From positions 1 through 7,716 of the forward strand of contig JAFAVN010000345.1 of NCBI GenBank assembly GCA_019242435.1: a stretch of 7,716 nt of DNA. Reading direction: 5' to 3'. How positions within the stretch are numbered: position 1 is the first letter of the stretch; each line of letters begins with the position of its first letter. Source of the stretch: Verrucomicrobiota bacterium. Its GTDB lineage: Bacteria; Verrucomicrobiota; Verrucomicrobiia; Chthoniobacterales; JAFAMB01. Below the pieces are notes generated by a model. It was not told where the DNA came from, made no database searches, and worked only from the letters and a program-made list of their open reading frames with translations. Below are positions 1 through 6,116 of this stretch, one piece after another. A program made the translations under genes and the position numbers.

Positions 1-119
1 TGAGCGACTATGCCCGGTCATTAGGCCAAGAATCTTTAACTTTGAGTTAGAATTTAGAAGGGCAAGTTTTGCGTGTGGTACCAATAGGCTGTCAATCGGC
101 AGATTCTGAGTTCGAAATT

Positions 120-1043
120 CTACCCGTTATCTGTCGCGGCCAAATGTGATTCTTCCGAGGGCGAGATATCGAGGGGCCGGACCACCATAATACCGGCGAA
201 TTTTTGATAACGATATAGGTATTGGTGTAGCGCCACATCAATGATTACCCGGTGTTCGTCTTTCGATGCGTGCATGAAATGCAGAACGCCGACACCGTCG
301 CGATATGCCAACCCGACATGTTCAGTGAATCCTTCCGGTCCATGTCCGGTAATGCAAATGATATCGCCGCTCCGGATCTTAGGCTCGATACTGGCAACTC
401 GATCTCGAGGGATATGATAGACGGTTCGGGAAGCAACCCTTTCTTCCATGTTCCGAATTGCAGGGACTAAGGACGGATTGTTGCGCAAATAACGCGAGCT
501 ACGCCAATAACGGCTCATCTCGTTCAGGTAACGACCTCGCATCGGAACGCCACCCAGGCTGACTGTCAGATTCTTGACCAGGCCGCGCCGTTCGTTGTCG
601 TAAATCCAGTCTTCGAGGAAATGTAACCGGGATGTGTAAAGGCCGTTGCAATGGCCGCCGCGGTAGCGGTCCAGCTCAATCACCGCGAGCAGATCCTGCG
701 GAGTGTAATCAGCAGGCTGCAACTCCAGCATACGGGAAAAACCCAAGGCAATTTCGAAAAACGTCCAACAGTCGACTCCAAGCAGATTCACCGAGGGCGC
801 TTCGATGTGATCATCGATCTCCAGGGTATAGCTTCGATACGGCGTCCCCAGAAGGGCTTTGCCTACGAGGGCCATCCGTTCACCGAGCGGACGAGACCGC
901 CAATTTTCCTGCTTGGCCTTAGCCACCAGCATGTAGAACGTAGACTCGCCCCGAAACACCGTTGAGAACGGAAGAGGTTGGGCCGCCCGCAGCGGTTCCA
1001 AAAATGCTAACAGAAGAACCGACGAAGCCGTGAACAAGCGCAT
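120..1043 (-). CDS. Exported DUF1460 family protein (NlpC/P60-like cysteine hydrolase fold)
   Basis: A 307-residue protein of the DUF1460 family (annotated elsewhere as N-acetylmuramoyl-L-alanine amidase-like), thought to act on cell-wall peptides in the envelope; the substrate here is unknown. Visible: a signal peptide of about 21 residues (MRLF, hydrophobic VLLLAFL, then LRAA before QPLPF); the GVDCWTFFE motif with candidate nucleophile Cys92; the SRLHFLEDW motif in mid-protein; a C-terminal SGDIICITG strand followed by TEHVGLAY with His242 and HFMHAS with His258. These match the Cys/His layout of the family. I chose the ATG at 1043 because it begins the signal peptide. The frame stays open to 1211, but the extra 56 residues are translated from a repeat and should not be annotated. 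The upstream AGGG is a weak ribosome site. It is divergent from yqeY. Family assignment is firm; enzymatic role is inferred. Confidence 0.86.
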   Translation of the reverse strand: MRLFTASSVLLLAFLEPLRAAQPLPFSTVFRGESTFYMLVAKAKQENWRSRPLGERMALVGKALLGTPYRSYTLEIDDHIEAPSVNLLGVDCWTFFEIALGFSRMLELQPADYTPQDLLAVIELDRYRGGHCNGLYTSRLHFLEDWIYDNERRGLVKNLTVSLGGVPMRGRYLNEMSRYWRSSRYLRNNPSLVPAIRNMEERVASRTVYHIPRDRVASIEPKIRSGDIICITGHGPEGFTEHVGLAYRDGVGVLHFMHASKDEHRVIIDVALHQYLYRYQKFAGIMVVRPLDISPSEESHLAATDNG

Positions 1044-1089
1044 GGCGCGTATTTTGCCCTGAATTTCAAAAATGAGCCAGTAGAAAGAG

Positions 1090-1208
1090 CGGGAACGCCG
1101 TCGACGAGCGGAAGCGACGCGAAGGCGTTGAAATGCCCAACGCCCTGGAGCGGAGCCGCTTTGTAGGTTGCCATGTCTATCGGCAAAGAGCAGGCGGCTC
1201 CCGGGAAC
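1090..1208 (+). repeat. Left arm of the inverted repeat
   Basis: The roughly 119-base left copy. Best conserved blocks shared with the right arm are AGGCGGCTCCCGGGAAC at the inner end, AGGTTGCC, AGCCGCTTTG, CCCTGGAG, AATGCCCAACG, CGCGAAGGC, and GAACGCCGTC at the outer end. An 18-base stretch around 1173-1190 is poorly conserved (8 of 18). The outer end lies about 47 bases from the ATG of the DUF1460 gene. Confidence 0.82.
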
Positions 1209-1286
1209 CACACAAGGGCCTCCATCAATCCACAGGCACCTTCCAAAGAAACGTCCCCAGACGTGACAGAAGGAATCGATGGAATT

Positions 1287-1411
1287 GTTCCCGGGAGCCG
1301 CCTGTTAGAGAACAATAAACTTGGCAACCTGCAAAGCGGCTTCCCTCCAGGGCGTCGGCGTTGGGCATTGCCATGCCTTCGCGGCGTTCCCGCTCGTTGA
1401 CGGCGTTCTCG
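1287..1411 (-). repeat. Right arm of the inverted repeat
   Basis: The roughly 125-base right copy, read on the minus strand as the same unit as the left arm. It carries six extra bases near 1349-1354 (an additional CGTCGG-type step before CGTTGGGC). Its outer end contains GGCGTTC twice, at 1383-1389 and 1402-1408, a 19-base step suggesting an internal sub-repeat. It ends about 18 bases before the yqeY ATG, so it must lie in the 5' leader of that gene or overlap its promoter. Confidence 0.82.
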
Positions 1412-1429
1412 CCGGATTTAGGTTTCAGT

Positions 1430-1882
1430 ATGACCATCCAAGAACAGATCGAGGCCGATTTAAAAGAGGCGATGCGGGCCAAAGAAGCCGAGCGGCTTTC
1501 GGTTCTGCGCATGGCAAAAGCCGCGCTGACGAACGCCACCATCGAAAAGCATGGCGCCGGAGGCAAGCTTAATGATCCGGACGCCATTGCTGTGATCCGG
1601 AAACAAGTTAAACAACGCGAAGATTCCATTGAAGGTTTTGAAAGAGGCGGCCGTAGCGAGTTGGCAGCGAAAGAACGACGGGAGTTACAAGTACTGAGCC
1701 ACTATCTGCCTAAACCACTTACCGCTGCCGAGATAGAAGCTCTAATTAAAGAAGCAATCGCCGAAGCTAACGCGACCTCTAAGGCTCAGCTTGGCCAGGT
1801 GATGAAAATCGCTACCGCAAAAGCCGCCGGCCGGGTCGATGGAAAGACACTGAGCCAGCATGTGCAGCAGGCCCTCGGCTAA
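1430..1882 (+). CDS. yqeY: GatB/YqeY domain-containing protein
   Basis: A 150-residue protein matching the full length of the stand-alone YqeY family, which is homologous to the C-terminal tail domain of GatB, the tRNA-dependent amidotransferase subunit. The molecular role of free YqeY proteins is not settled; tRNA binding is an inference from the GatB homology. Visible family features are the N-terminal IQEQIEADLKEAMRAKE helix, LSVLRMAKAAL, the IRKQVKQREDSIEGFE helix, ELQVLSHYLPKPLTAAEIE, and the C-terminal GQVMK...AAGRVDGKTLSQHV segment. I chose ATG 1430 because homology begins there and AGG lies at 1420-1422, seven bases upstream. The frame is open back to 1361, but that extension is repeat sequence. 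It is highly charged, with no signal peptide or membrane segment. It is the first plus-strand gene of the run and 89 bases before ispD. Confidence 0.9.
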   Translation: MTIQEQIEADLKEAMRAKEAERLSVLRMAKAALTNATIEKHGAGGKLNDPDAIAVIRKQVKQREDSIEGFERGGRSELAAKERRELQVLSHYLPKPLTAAEIEALIKEAIAEANATSKAQLGQVMKIATAKAAGRVDGKTLSQHVQQALG

Positions 1883-1883
1883 T

Positions 1884-1898
1884 CAAACGCTGCGTTTG
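1884..1898 (+). terminator. Short hairpin after yqeY, weak terminator candidate
   Basis: CAAACG-CTG-CGTTTG gives a perfect 6-bp stem with a 3-base loop starting two bases after the yqeY stop. There is no clean T-run after it (CGCTTGTATTTCTCT), so intrinsic termination is doubtful; it may instead only stabilise the transcript end. The 89-base gap before ispD leaves room for a separate promoter, but I see no convincing one. Confidence 0.3.
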
Positions 1899-1971
1899 CG
1901 CTTGTATTTCTCTGGAGATCGGTTTCTATACCCGGTTGGCTGTGGTCCTGCCTTAACCCCGGCCCGATTTG

Positions 1972-2682
1972 ATGAGAGTAGCGATTGTAGTAGCCGCGGG
2001 AAGTAGTCGACGAATGGGGTTCGACAAACTGACAGCAGATCTGGCCGGACGGCCGCTTTTTATCCGGACCCTTGAGCGGTTTGAAGAATGCGCTCTGGTC
2101 GATCAGATCATCCTGGTTGCCAACGAAGAACGACTAAAGCTTTTTGGCAACCTCATCCAGGAATATGGGTTACAAAAGGTGGTAAGAGTCGTGCCTGGAG
2201 GTTCTGATCGTCATCTGTCTGTTTGGAACGGCCTCGAAGCCATGAATGAACGTACCGAACTAGTTGCCGTGCATGACGGTGCCAGGCCTTTAATTTCGAG
2301 CTCTACCATTGCCGAAGCGATATCCCTGGCTGAGAAAGTCGGAGCGGTGGCATTGGCTGTCCCAGTAGTCGAGACGTTGAAAAGAGCCGATAGTGATGGT
2401 TTTATTGTTGGCAGCCTTGACCGCTCGGGTCTGTGGACCATGCAGACGCCACAGGTCTTTAAACGTGAGTGGTTGGTTACCGCCTATGAGATGGTGCTGA
2501 AAAAGGGAGTGTCGGTCACCGATGAGACTTCGGCAGTGGAAATGGGTGGTTTTCCGGTTCGCTTGTTAGAGAACCGGGAGTGGAATTTGAAGGTTACCTA
2601 TCCAAACGATTTAGAAATGGCTCGGAACTTGTTCAGCCTGGAAAGAAGCAAGAGCGCCCAAACGCAAACTGAAACGACGTAA
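1972..2682 (+). CDS. ispD: 2-C-methyl-D-erythritol 4-phosphate cytidylyltransferase
   Basis: IspD couples CTP to methylerythritol 4-phosphate, giving CDP-methylerythritol and pyrophosphate, the third step of the non-mevalonate isoprenoid pathway in the cytoplasm. The 236-residue product has the family landmarks: nucleotide-binding AAGSSRRMG with R14 and K19 near the start, VHDGARP at 100-106, TPQ at 159-161, VTDETSAVE from 182 with D184, and LKVTYPNDL with K207. Length fits the family. ATG 1972 is preferred; a TTG directly before it (1969) is in frame, and a TAA at 1954 closes the frame upstream. No Shine-Dalgarno is visible. The usual PKQY-type run after the first lysine is replaced by DKLTADLAG, a variation seen in some phyla. 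IspF is not adjacent. A related TarI-type cytidylyltransferase is the main alternative but fits the context less well. The M16 gene follows after 19 bases, suggesting co-transcription. Confidence 0.88.
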   Translation: MRVAIVVAAGSSRRMGFDKLTADLAGRPLFIRTLERFEECALVDQIILVANEERLKLFGNLIQEYGLQKVVRVVPGGSDRHLSVWNGLEAMNERTELVAVHDGARPLISSSTIAEAISLAEKVGAVALAVPVVETLKRADSDGFIVGSLDRSGLWTMQTPQVFKREWLVTAYEMVLKKGVSVTDETSAVEMGGFPVRLLENREWNLKVTYPNDLEMARNLFSLERSKSAQTQTETT

Positions 2683-2701
2683 GCTTTAGCTTGGACCGGA
2701 C

Positions 2702-3973
2702 ATGCAATATCAGACCACGACGCTAAGAAACGGCATTCGAATCGCTACCTGCGAAATGCCGCACATGAAGAGCGTAAGTGTGGGGGTTTGGGTGTCGGTA
2801 GGCGGACGGCACGAACCACTGGAGACTTGTGGTATTTCGCATTTTCTTGAGCACCTTCTATTCAAGGGTACCAAGACCCGCAGCGCTCAGCTTCTGACTG
2901 AGGAAGTGGAAGGCGTTGGCGGTTTCTTGAACGCTTTTACCACGGAAGATCACACCTGTTTCTACGCCAAGGCTGCTGCCAGGTATTTCGACATCCTTGC
3001 CAATGTGCTGACGGACATGTACCGCAATTCTGTCCTGGACGAGGACGAAATTGAGCGCGAACGCGATGTTATCCGCGAAGAGATCCTGATGTATCGGGAT
3101 CAGCCTGCGCAATTTTCGCAGGAATTGCTCAGCGAGGTAATGTGGCCCCGGCATGCCTTGGGAAGACCGCTTACCGGATCACTCGAATCAATAGCCCGGA
3201 TCCGGCGCCGAGATTTACTCAGGTACATTGATCGCAATTATAACGGGCACACCACGGTTATCACCGTGGCCGGTCGTTGCCGCCACAGCGATGTCGTGGA
3301 ACGCTTCCGAGCAGCCATGGAAGATGTGCCCTTAGGCGATCCCCCGTTGTTTGACCCGTGGAATGGCACGAAAACCGTTAAGCGAATGGCGATCGCTAAA
3401 GAAGGCACGGAACAAACGCATTTGGCATTGGGTTACCATGCAATCAACCGCAACGACGAGCGGCGGCATGCTCTCAAACTGTTGAGCGTGATACTCGGCG
3501 AGAACATGAGCTCTCGGTTATTCCAGCAGTTAAGGGAGCGTTATGCCTACTGTTATTCGATTCATAGCGGAACGTTAGTGCTCGAGGATTCCGGCCTGAT
3601 GAGCATCTGCGTCGGTCTTGAACCGAACAAGCTCAAGAGCGCGTTGCGAGCGATTCGTTTGGAGCTGGAAAAATTCTGTGCCGAGCCTCCAAGTCTCAAA
3701 GAGCTTCGCCAGGCACAAGAATACACTATCGGCCAGAACGAGTTGAGTCTGGAAAGCACGACTAACCAGATCATGTGGATGGGCGAATCCACAATCGCCT
3801 ACGGCTATGTCATACACCCTGAGGAAGTACAGGCTAAGGTGAAGGAAGTTACTCCTGAGGCCATTCAAGCAGTAGCCCGGCTATGCTTCGATCCGACCCG
3901 GATGGGTTTAGCGGTGGTTGGCCCAGTAGGCGAAGGCGATATGAATCGGTGGGTGGCGGAGAGCGGGTTGTAA
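2702..3973 (+). CDS. M16 family zinc metallopeptidase (processing-peptidase-like)
   Basis: A 423-residue inverzincin of the pitrilysin/mitochondrial processing peptidase family, single-chain size. The zinc site is intact: H47-F-L-E50-H51 with E50 as catalytic base, and the distal ligand E127 in VIREEIL exactly 76 residues after H51, as the family rule requires. The N-terminal catalytic domain covers roughly 5-150 and the homologous M16_C domain roughly 165-350. LRERYAYCYSIHS carries R278 and Y285, matching the Arg/Tyr pair that binds substrate in this family. No signal peptide or membrane segment is seen, so it is probably cytoplasmic. The natural substrate cannot be told from sequence; peptide degradation or precursor processing are both possible. 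The ATG is 19 bases after ispD; the only ribosome-site-like sequence is a weak GGACCGGA. The gene sits between ispD and tig on the same strand. Confidence 0.9.
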   Translation: MQYQTTTLRNGIRIATCEMPHMKSVSVGVWVSVGGRHEPLETCGISHFLEHLLFKGTKTRSAQLLTEEVEGVGGFLNAFTTEDHTCFYAKAAARYFDILANVLTDMYRNSVLDEDEIERERDVIREEILMYRDQPAQFSQELLSEVMWPRHALGRPLTGSLESIARIRRRDLLRYIDRNYNGHTTVITVAGRCRHSDVVERFRAAMEDVPLGDPPLFDPWNGTKTVKRMAIAKEGTEQTHLALGYHAINRNDERRHALKLLSVILGENMSSRLFQQLRERYAYCYSIHSGTLVLEDSGLMSICVGLEPNKLKSALRAIRLELEKFCAEPPSLKELRQAQEYTIGQNELSLESTTNQIMWMGESTIAYGYVIHPEEVQAKVKEVTPEAIQAVARLCFDPTRMGLAVVGPVGEGDMNRWVAESGL

Positions 3974-3981
3974 GCCTTGCA

Positions 3982-4016
3982 CCCCGAACCCGGAGCCCGG
4001 AATCCGGAACCTGAAA
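3982..4016 (+). repeat. Degenerate heptamer tandem repeat, five units
   Basis: Five consecutive 7-base units: CCCCGAA, CCCGGAG, CCCGGAA, TCCGGAA, CCTGAAA. Consensus is CCCGGAA; the middle units differ by one base each and the outer ones by more. It starts nine bases after the M16 stop and ends about 57 bases before the tig ATG. It is non-coding on the plus strand. Short heptamer arrays of this kind are found dispersed between genes in several bacterial phyla, but I cannot name a function. Confidence 0.72.
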
Positions 4017-4047
4017 AGCCAATCCCTTGCTCCGCTGGGAGTTCGGG
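3983..4047 (+). other. Possible stem-loop in the leader of tig
   Basis: CCCGAAC at 3983-3989, within the first heptamers, is perfectly complementary to GTTCGGG at 4041-4047. A smaller CTCC-GCTG-GGAG hairpin at 4030-4041 competes with it by overlapping at one base. No T-run follows, so this is not a convincing intrinsic terminator. If transcribed it could structure the tig leader. The evidence is only base pairing by eye. Confidence 0.25.
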
Positions 4048-4073
4048 TCTACGGTCTGCATTCTCTAGTTTTC

Positions 4074-5402
4074 ATGAACGTCGAAGTTGAGAATTTGCCC
4101 AATTGTCTAGCATCTCTCCGGGTCGAGCTGCCGCCGGAGCGGGTCACGCAGGAATGGAACGAAGTCGTGAAAGATTTTCGGCAGGTTGCCCGTATTCCGG
4201 GTTTCAGGCCAGGGAAAGCTCCTCAGAATGTGGTCGAGTCTAAGTTTCGAAAGGAAATTCAAGAAGAGCTGACCCGGAAACTCGTAAGCGCATCAACCAA
4301 AGAAGCGATTCGGGAAAAAGGCTTGCGAGTTTTATCGGTCTCGAATGTTGAGGACGTGGAATTCACCCCGGAGCGCAGCATGCGGTTTACCGCCACGATT
4401 ATCACGGCGCCGGAATTTGAGTTGCCTGAGTATAAGGGGATTCATGTCAAAGTGCCTCCTTTCGACGTCTCTAACGACGAGGTAAGCGCGGCGCTGGAAC
4501 GGCTCCGGGAGCGTCATGCCACATTCAGCGATCTCGAGACGGGCGTCTTCGAGCGCGAAGCCTTTGGCGTAATCAATTTCGAGACCACGGCGAACGGACA
4601 GCCGCTCTTAGAGGCCATACCGGATGCACCAAAACGGTTGGCCAGTGCAAACGATCTCTGGATCAAGCTGCAGGATGACAGCGTTTTGCCTGGGTTCGCT
4701 GACGCGGTTGCCGGCATGGCGGCCGGAGAACGCCGGGAATTCGATTTGAAAGTACCGGACGATTTTCCCGCTAAATCGCTGACAGGCCAAGTGCTTCATT
4801 TCCAAGTAGAGCTGAAATCTCTGAAGCGCATGGAGCTGCCGGAATTGAACGATGAATTCGCCGGCCAAGTGGCGGAAGGCGTTAACTTAGATGAGCTGAG
4901 AACTCGGCTGCGTGACCGGGTGGCTGAGCAAAAGGCACAGGAAGTCGAACGAGCCAAGCGGGACCAAATCGTTGATTATTTGAACGAGCGGGTCGAATGC
5001 GAGCTGCCCCAGAGTTACGTTAAAGAAGAGACTCGCCGGATCATGTCCGAAATCGTCGAACAGAATCAACTACGGGGAGTGAGCGAAGAAACCCTCCGGG
5101 AAAGCGGCAAAGAGATTCTTAACGTTGCTTCCAGGAGCGCAAAAGACCGCTTAAAGACCAGTTTTATTCTGGCGAGAATCGGCGAGCGGGAAAAAATCGA
5201 AGTGACGGCTCAGGAGCTGAAGCGCCGGCTGGAGACGCTGGCCGCCCAGTACGGAATGTCTTATGAAAAAGTACGAGCGGAGTTCGAGAAGAAAGGCGCC
5301 ATCTCGCAGCTGATCGAGGAGATCCAGGTGGGCAAGGTCCTTGATTTCCTGACCTCGAATGCTAACGTCGAGACCAGCTCGATAACAGAAGTAAAAGGGT
5401 AG
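4074..5402 (+). CDS. tig: Trigger factor, ribosome-associated chaperone and prolyl isomerase
   Basis: Trigger factor docks next to the ribosome exit tunnel and shields nascent chains. The 442-residue product has all three domains in order. The N-terminal ribosome-binding domain (about 1-130) has the signature G43-F-R-P-G-K-A-P50, whose loop contacts ribosomal protein L23. An FKBP-type prolyl isomerase insertion lies at about 155-245, with DDSVLPGFADAVAGMAAGE and FQVELKSLKRMELPELND at its end. The charged helical C-terminal chaperone arms run from about 250 to 430. The isomerase part is divergent at its start (AFGVINFETTANG rather than VTIDFTG), so catalytic strength is uncertain. Length is close to the E. 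coli protein. The ATG lacks a visible Shine-Dalgarno; it was chosen because the N-terminal homology starts right there. clpP starts 17 bases downstream, the widespread tig-clpP-clpX arrangement. Confidence 0.95.
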   Translation: MNVEVENLPNCLASLRVELPPERVTQEWNEVVKDFRQVARIPGFRPGKAPQNVVESKFRKEIQEELTRKLVSASTKEAIREKGLRVLSVSNVEDVEFTPERSMRFTATIITAPEFELPEYKGIHVKVPPFDVSNDEVSAALERLRERHATFSDLETGVFEREAFGVINFETTANGQPLLEAIPDAPKRLASANDLWIKLQDDSVLPGFADAVAGMAAGERREFDLKVPDDFPAKSLTGQVLHFQVELKSLKRMELPELNDEFAGQVAEGVNLDELRTRLRDRVAEQKAQEVERAKRDQIVDYLNERVECELPQSYVKEETRRIMSEIVEQNQLRGVSEETLRESGKEILNVASRSAKDRLKTSFILARIGEREKIEVTAQELKRRLETLAAQYGMSYEKVRAEFEKKGAISQLIEEIQVGKVLDFLTSNANVETSSITEVKG

Positions 5403-5419
5403 TTCTCGAGCGATTAACC

Positions 5420-6085
5420 ATGTCCAAAAATACTGATCCCAGGCCAAGCTCTTACCTCGTTCCGATGGTCATCGAACAGACCGGAAGAGGAGAGCGGAGC
5501 GTCGATATCTATAGCAGACTGCTGAACGACCGTATCGTATTCATCGGAACAGCGATCGATGACAATGTTGCTAACCTGGTCGTAGCTCAGATGCTTTTCC
5601 TCCAAATGGCCGATCCTAAGAAGGATATAAACCTTTACATTAATTCTCCCGGCGGCTCGGTAACAGCTGGTATGGCCATCTATGACACGATGCAGTTTGT
5701 AACCTGCGATGTCGCGACCTACTGTGTGGGTATCGCAGCCAGTATGGGAGCAGTTCTCCTGGCTGCCGGCTCTCGCGGGAAACGGTACGCCCTGCCAAAT
5801 TCCGATATCATGATCCACCAAGTTTCCGGTGGAGCTCAAGGTACCGCTAGTGATGTTGAGCGCACGGTCGAGTGGATGTTCAAAATCAAAAAACGGGTGA
5901 TTCATATTCTGGCACAGCATACCGGGAAACCGGAGGAACAGATTCAGGCCGATTCCGATCGCGACTATTGGATGTCCGCTGAAGAAGCTAAAGATTACGG
6001 CCTCGTCGACGAGGTAGTGAAGTCTCGAAAAGATCTTAAAGCAGAGATTCTTCCCCAAAACGGGGATCGTGTGTTATCTTCCTGA
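5420..6085 (+). CDS. clpP: ATP-dependent Clp protease proteolytic subunit ClpP
   Basis: ClpP is the serine peptidase that assembles as two stacked heptameric rings and degrades proteins delivered by ClpX (or ClpA/ClpC). The 221-residue sequence has the complete catalytic triad: S108 in GIAASMGA, H133 in MIHQVSGG, and D182 in SDRDYWMS. The spacings of 25 and 49 residues equal those of E. coli ClpP. The oxyanion-type NSPGGSVTAG loop is at 75-84 and the handle-helix region GTASDVERTVEWMFKIKKRV follows His133. The N-terminal SSYLVPMVIEQTGRGERSVDIYSRLL includes the usual propeptide and axial-loop region; processing is probably just before or within LVPMVIE. Catalytically active by sequence, unlike ClpR-type paralogues. 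It lies 17 bases after tig and 31 before clpX, so the three are very likely one operon. No strong ribosome site is visible. Confidence 0.97.
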   Translation: MSKNTDPRPSSYLVPMVIEQTGRGERSVDIYSRLLNDRIVFIGTAIDDNVANLVVAQMLFLQMADPKKDINLYINSPGGSVTAGMAIYDTMQFVTCDVATYCVGIAASMGAVLLAAGSRGKRYALPNSDIMIHQVSGGAQGTASDVERTVEWMFKIKKRVIHILAQHTGKPEEQIQADSDRDYWMSAEEAKDYGLVDEVVKSRKDLKAEILPQNGDRVLSS

Positions 6086-6116
6086 GTGTTGGTGGTGACG
6101 AAGTGTCGCAAGCAGT

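Larger units (their letters stand above)
1090..1411. repeat. Foldback element: two diverged repeat copies in inverted orientation
   Basis: An imperfect palindrome of about 320 bp fills most of the divergent spacer between the DUF1460 gene and yqeY. The reverse complement of 1090-1208 aligns to 1287-1411 with about 98 of 119 positions identical by hand count, plus one 6-base insertion in the right copy. The 78-base centre is also partly self-complementary: TCCATCAATCC near 1221 faces GGAATCGATGGA near 1272, and ACGTC/GACGT at 1251-1264 forms a small central hairpin. No transposase is present and no target-site duplication is evident. It resembles a MITE-like or REP-like noncoding repeat; a pair of independently inserted copies is the alternative. 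Promoters for both flanking genes would have to lie within or beside it. Confidence 0.85.

Noticed and set aside
34..52. A small hairpin TAACT-TTG-AGTTA in the AT-rich left flank.
   Set aside because: A five-pair AT-rich stem is too weak for a terminator and is expected by chance.
77..122. A tRNA-Asp-like stretch: GTGGTA, then CTGTCAATC at 89-97 and GTTCGAA at 110-116 with the same spacing as the anticodon loop and T-loop of a tRNA-Asp.
   Set aside because: The anticodon stem (ATAGG with TCGGC) and T stem (CTGAG with TTCTA) pair poorly, the acceptor ends do not match and the D arm is missing. It also overlaps the end of the DUF1460 gene. At most a decayed remnant; a covariance-model tRNA scan would decide.
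252..965. Several plus-strand frames of 70 to 104 residues opposite the DUF1460 gene.
   Set aside because: The minus-strand gene has a signal peptide and family motifs across the whole stretch; the plus-strand frames are shadows.
1286..1316. A possible promoter for yqeY inside the right repeat arm: TTGTTC followed by AT-rich AACAATAAAC.
   Set aside because: The -10 match at proper spacing is poor and the AT-rich part lies in the least conserved stretch of the repeat. Not strong enough to annotate.
1133..1318. Plus-strand frames of 61 to 106 residues in the divergent spacer, and a minus-strand frame at 1225-1629 running into yqeY.
   Set aside because: They are translations of the inverted repeat arms or antisense to yqeY. 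The two arm versions differ mostly by amino-acid-changing substitutions, and no ribosome site is convincing.
5414..6058. A 214-residue open frame antisense to clpP.
   Set aside because: It mirrors the clpP codons, has no family resemblance, and clpP itself has a complete catalytic triad and correct length. Long antisense frames are expected from this codon usage.
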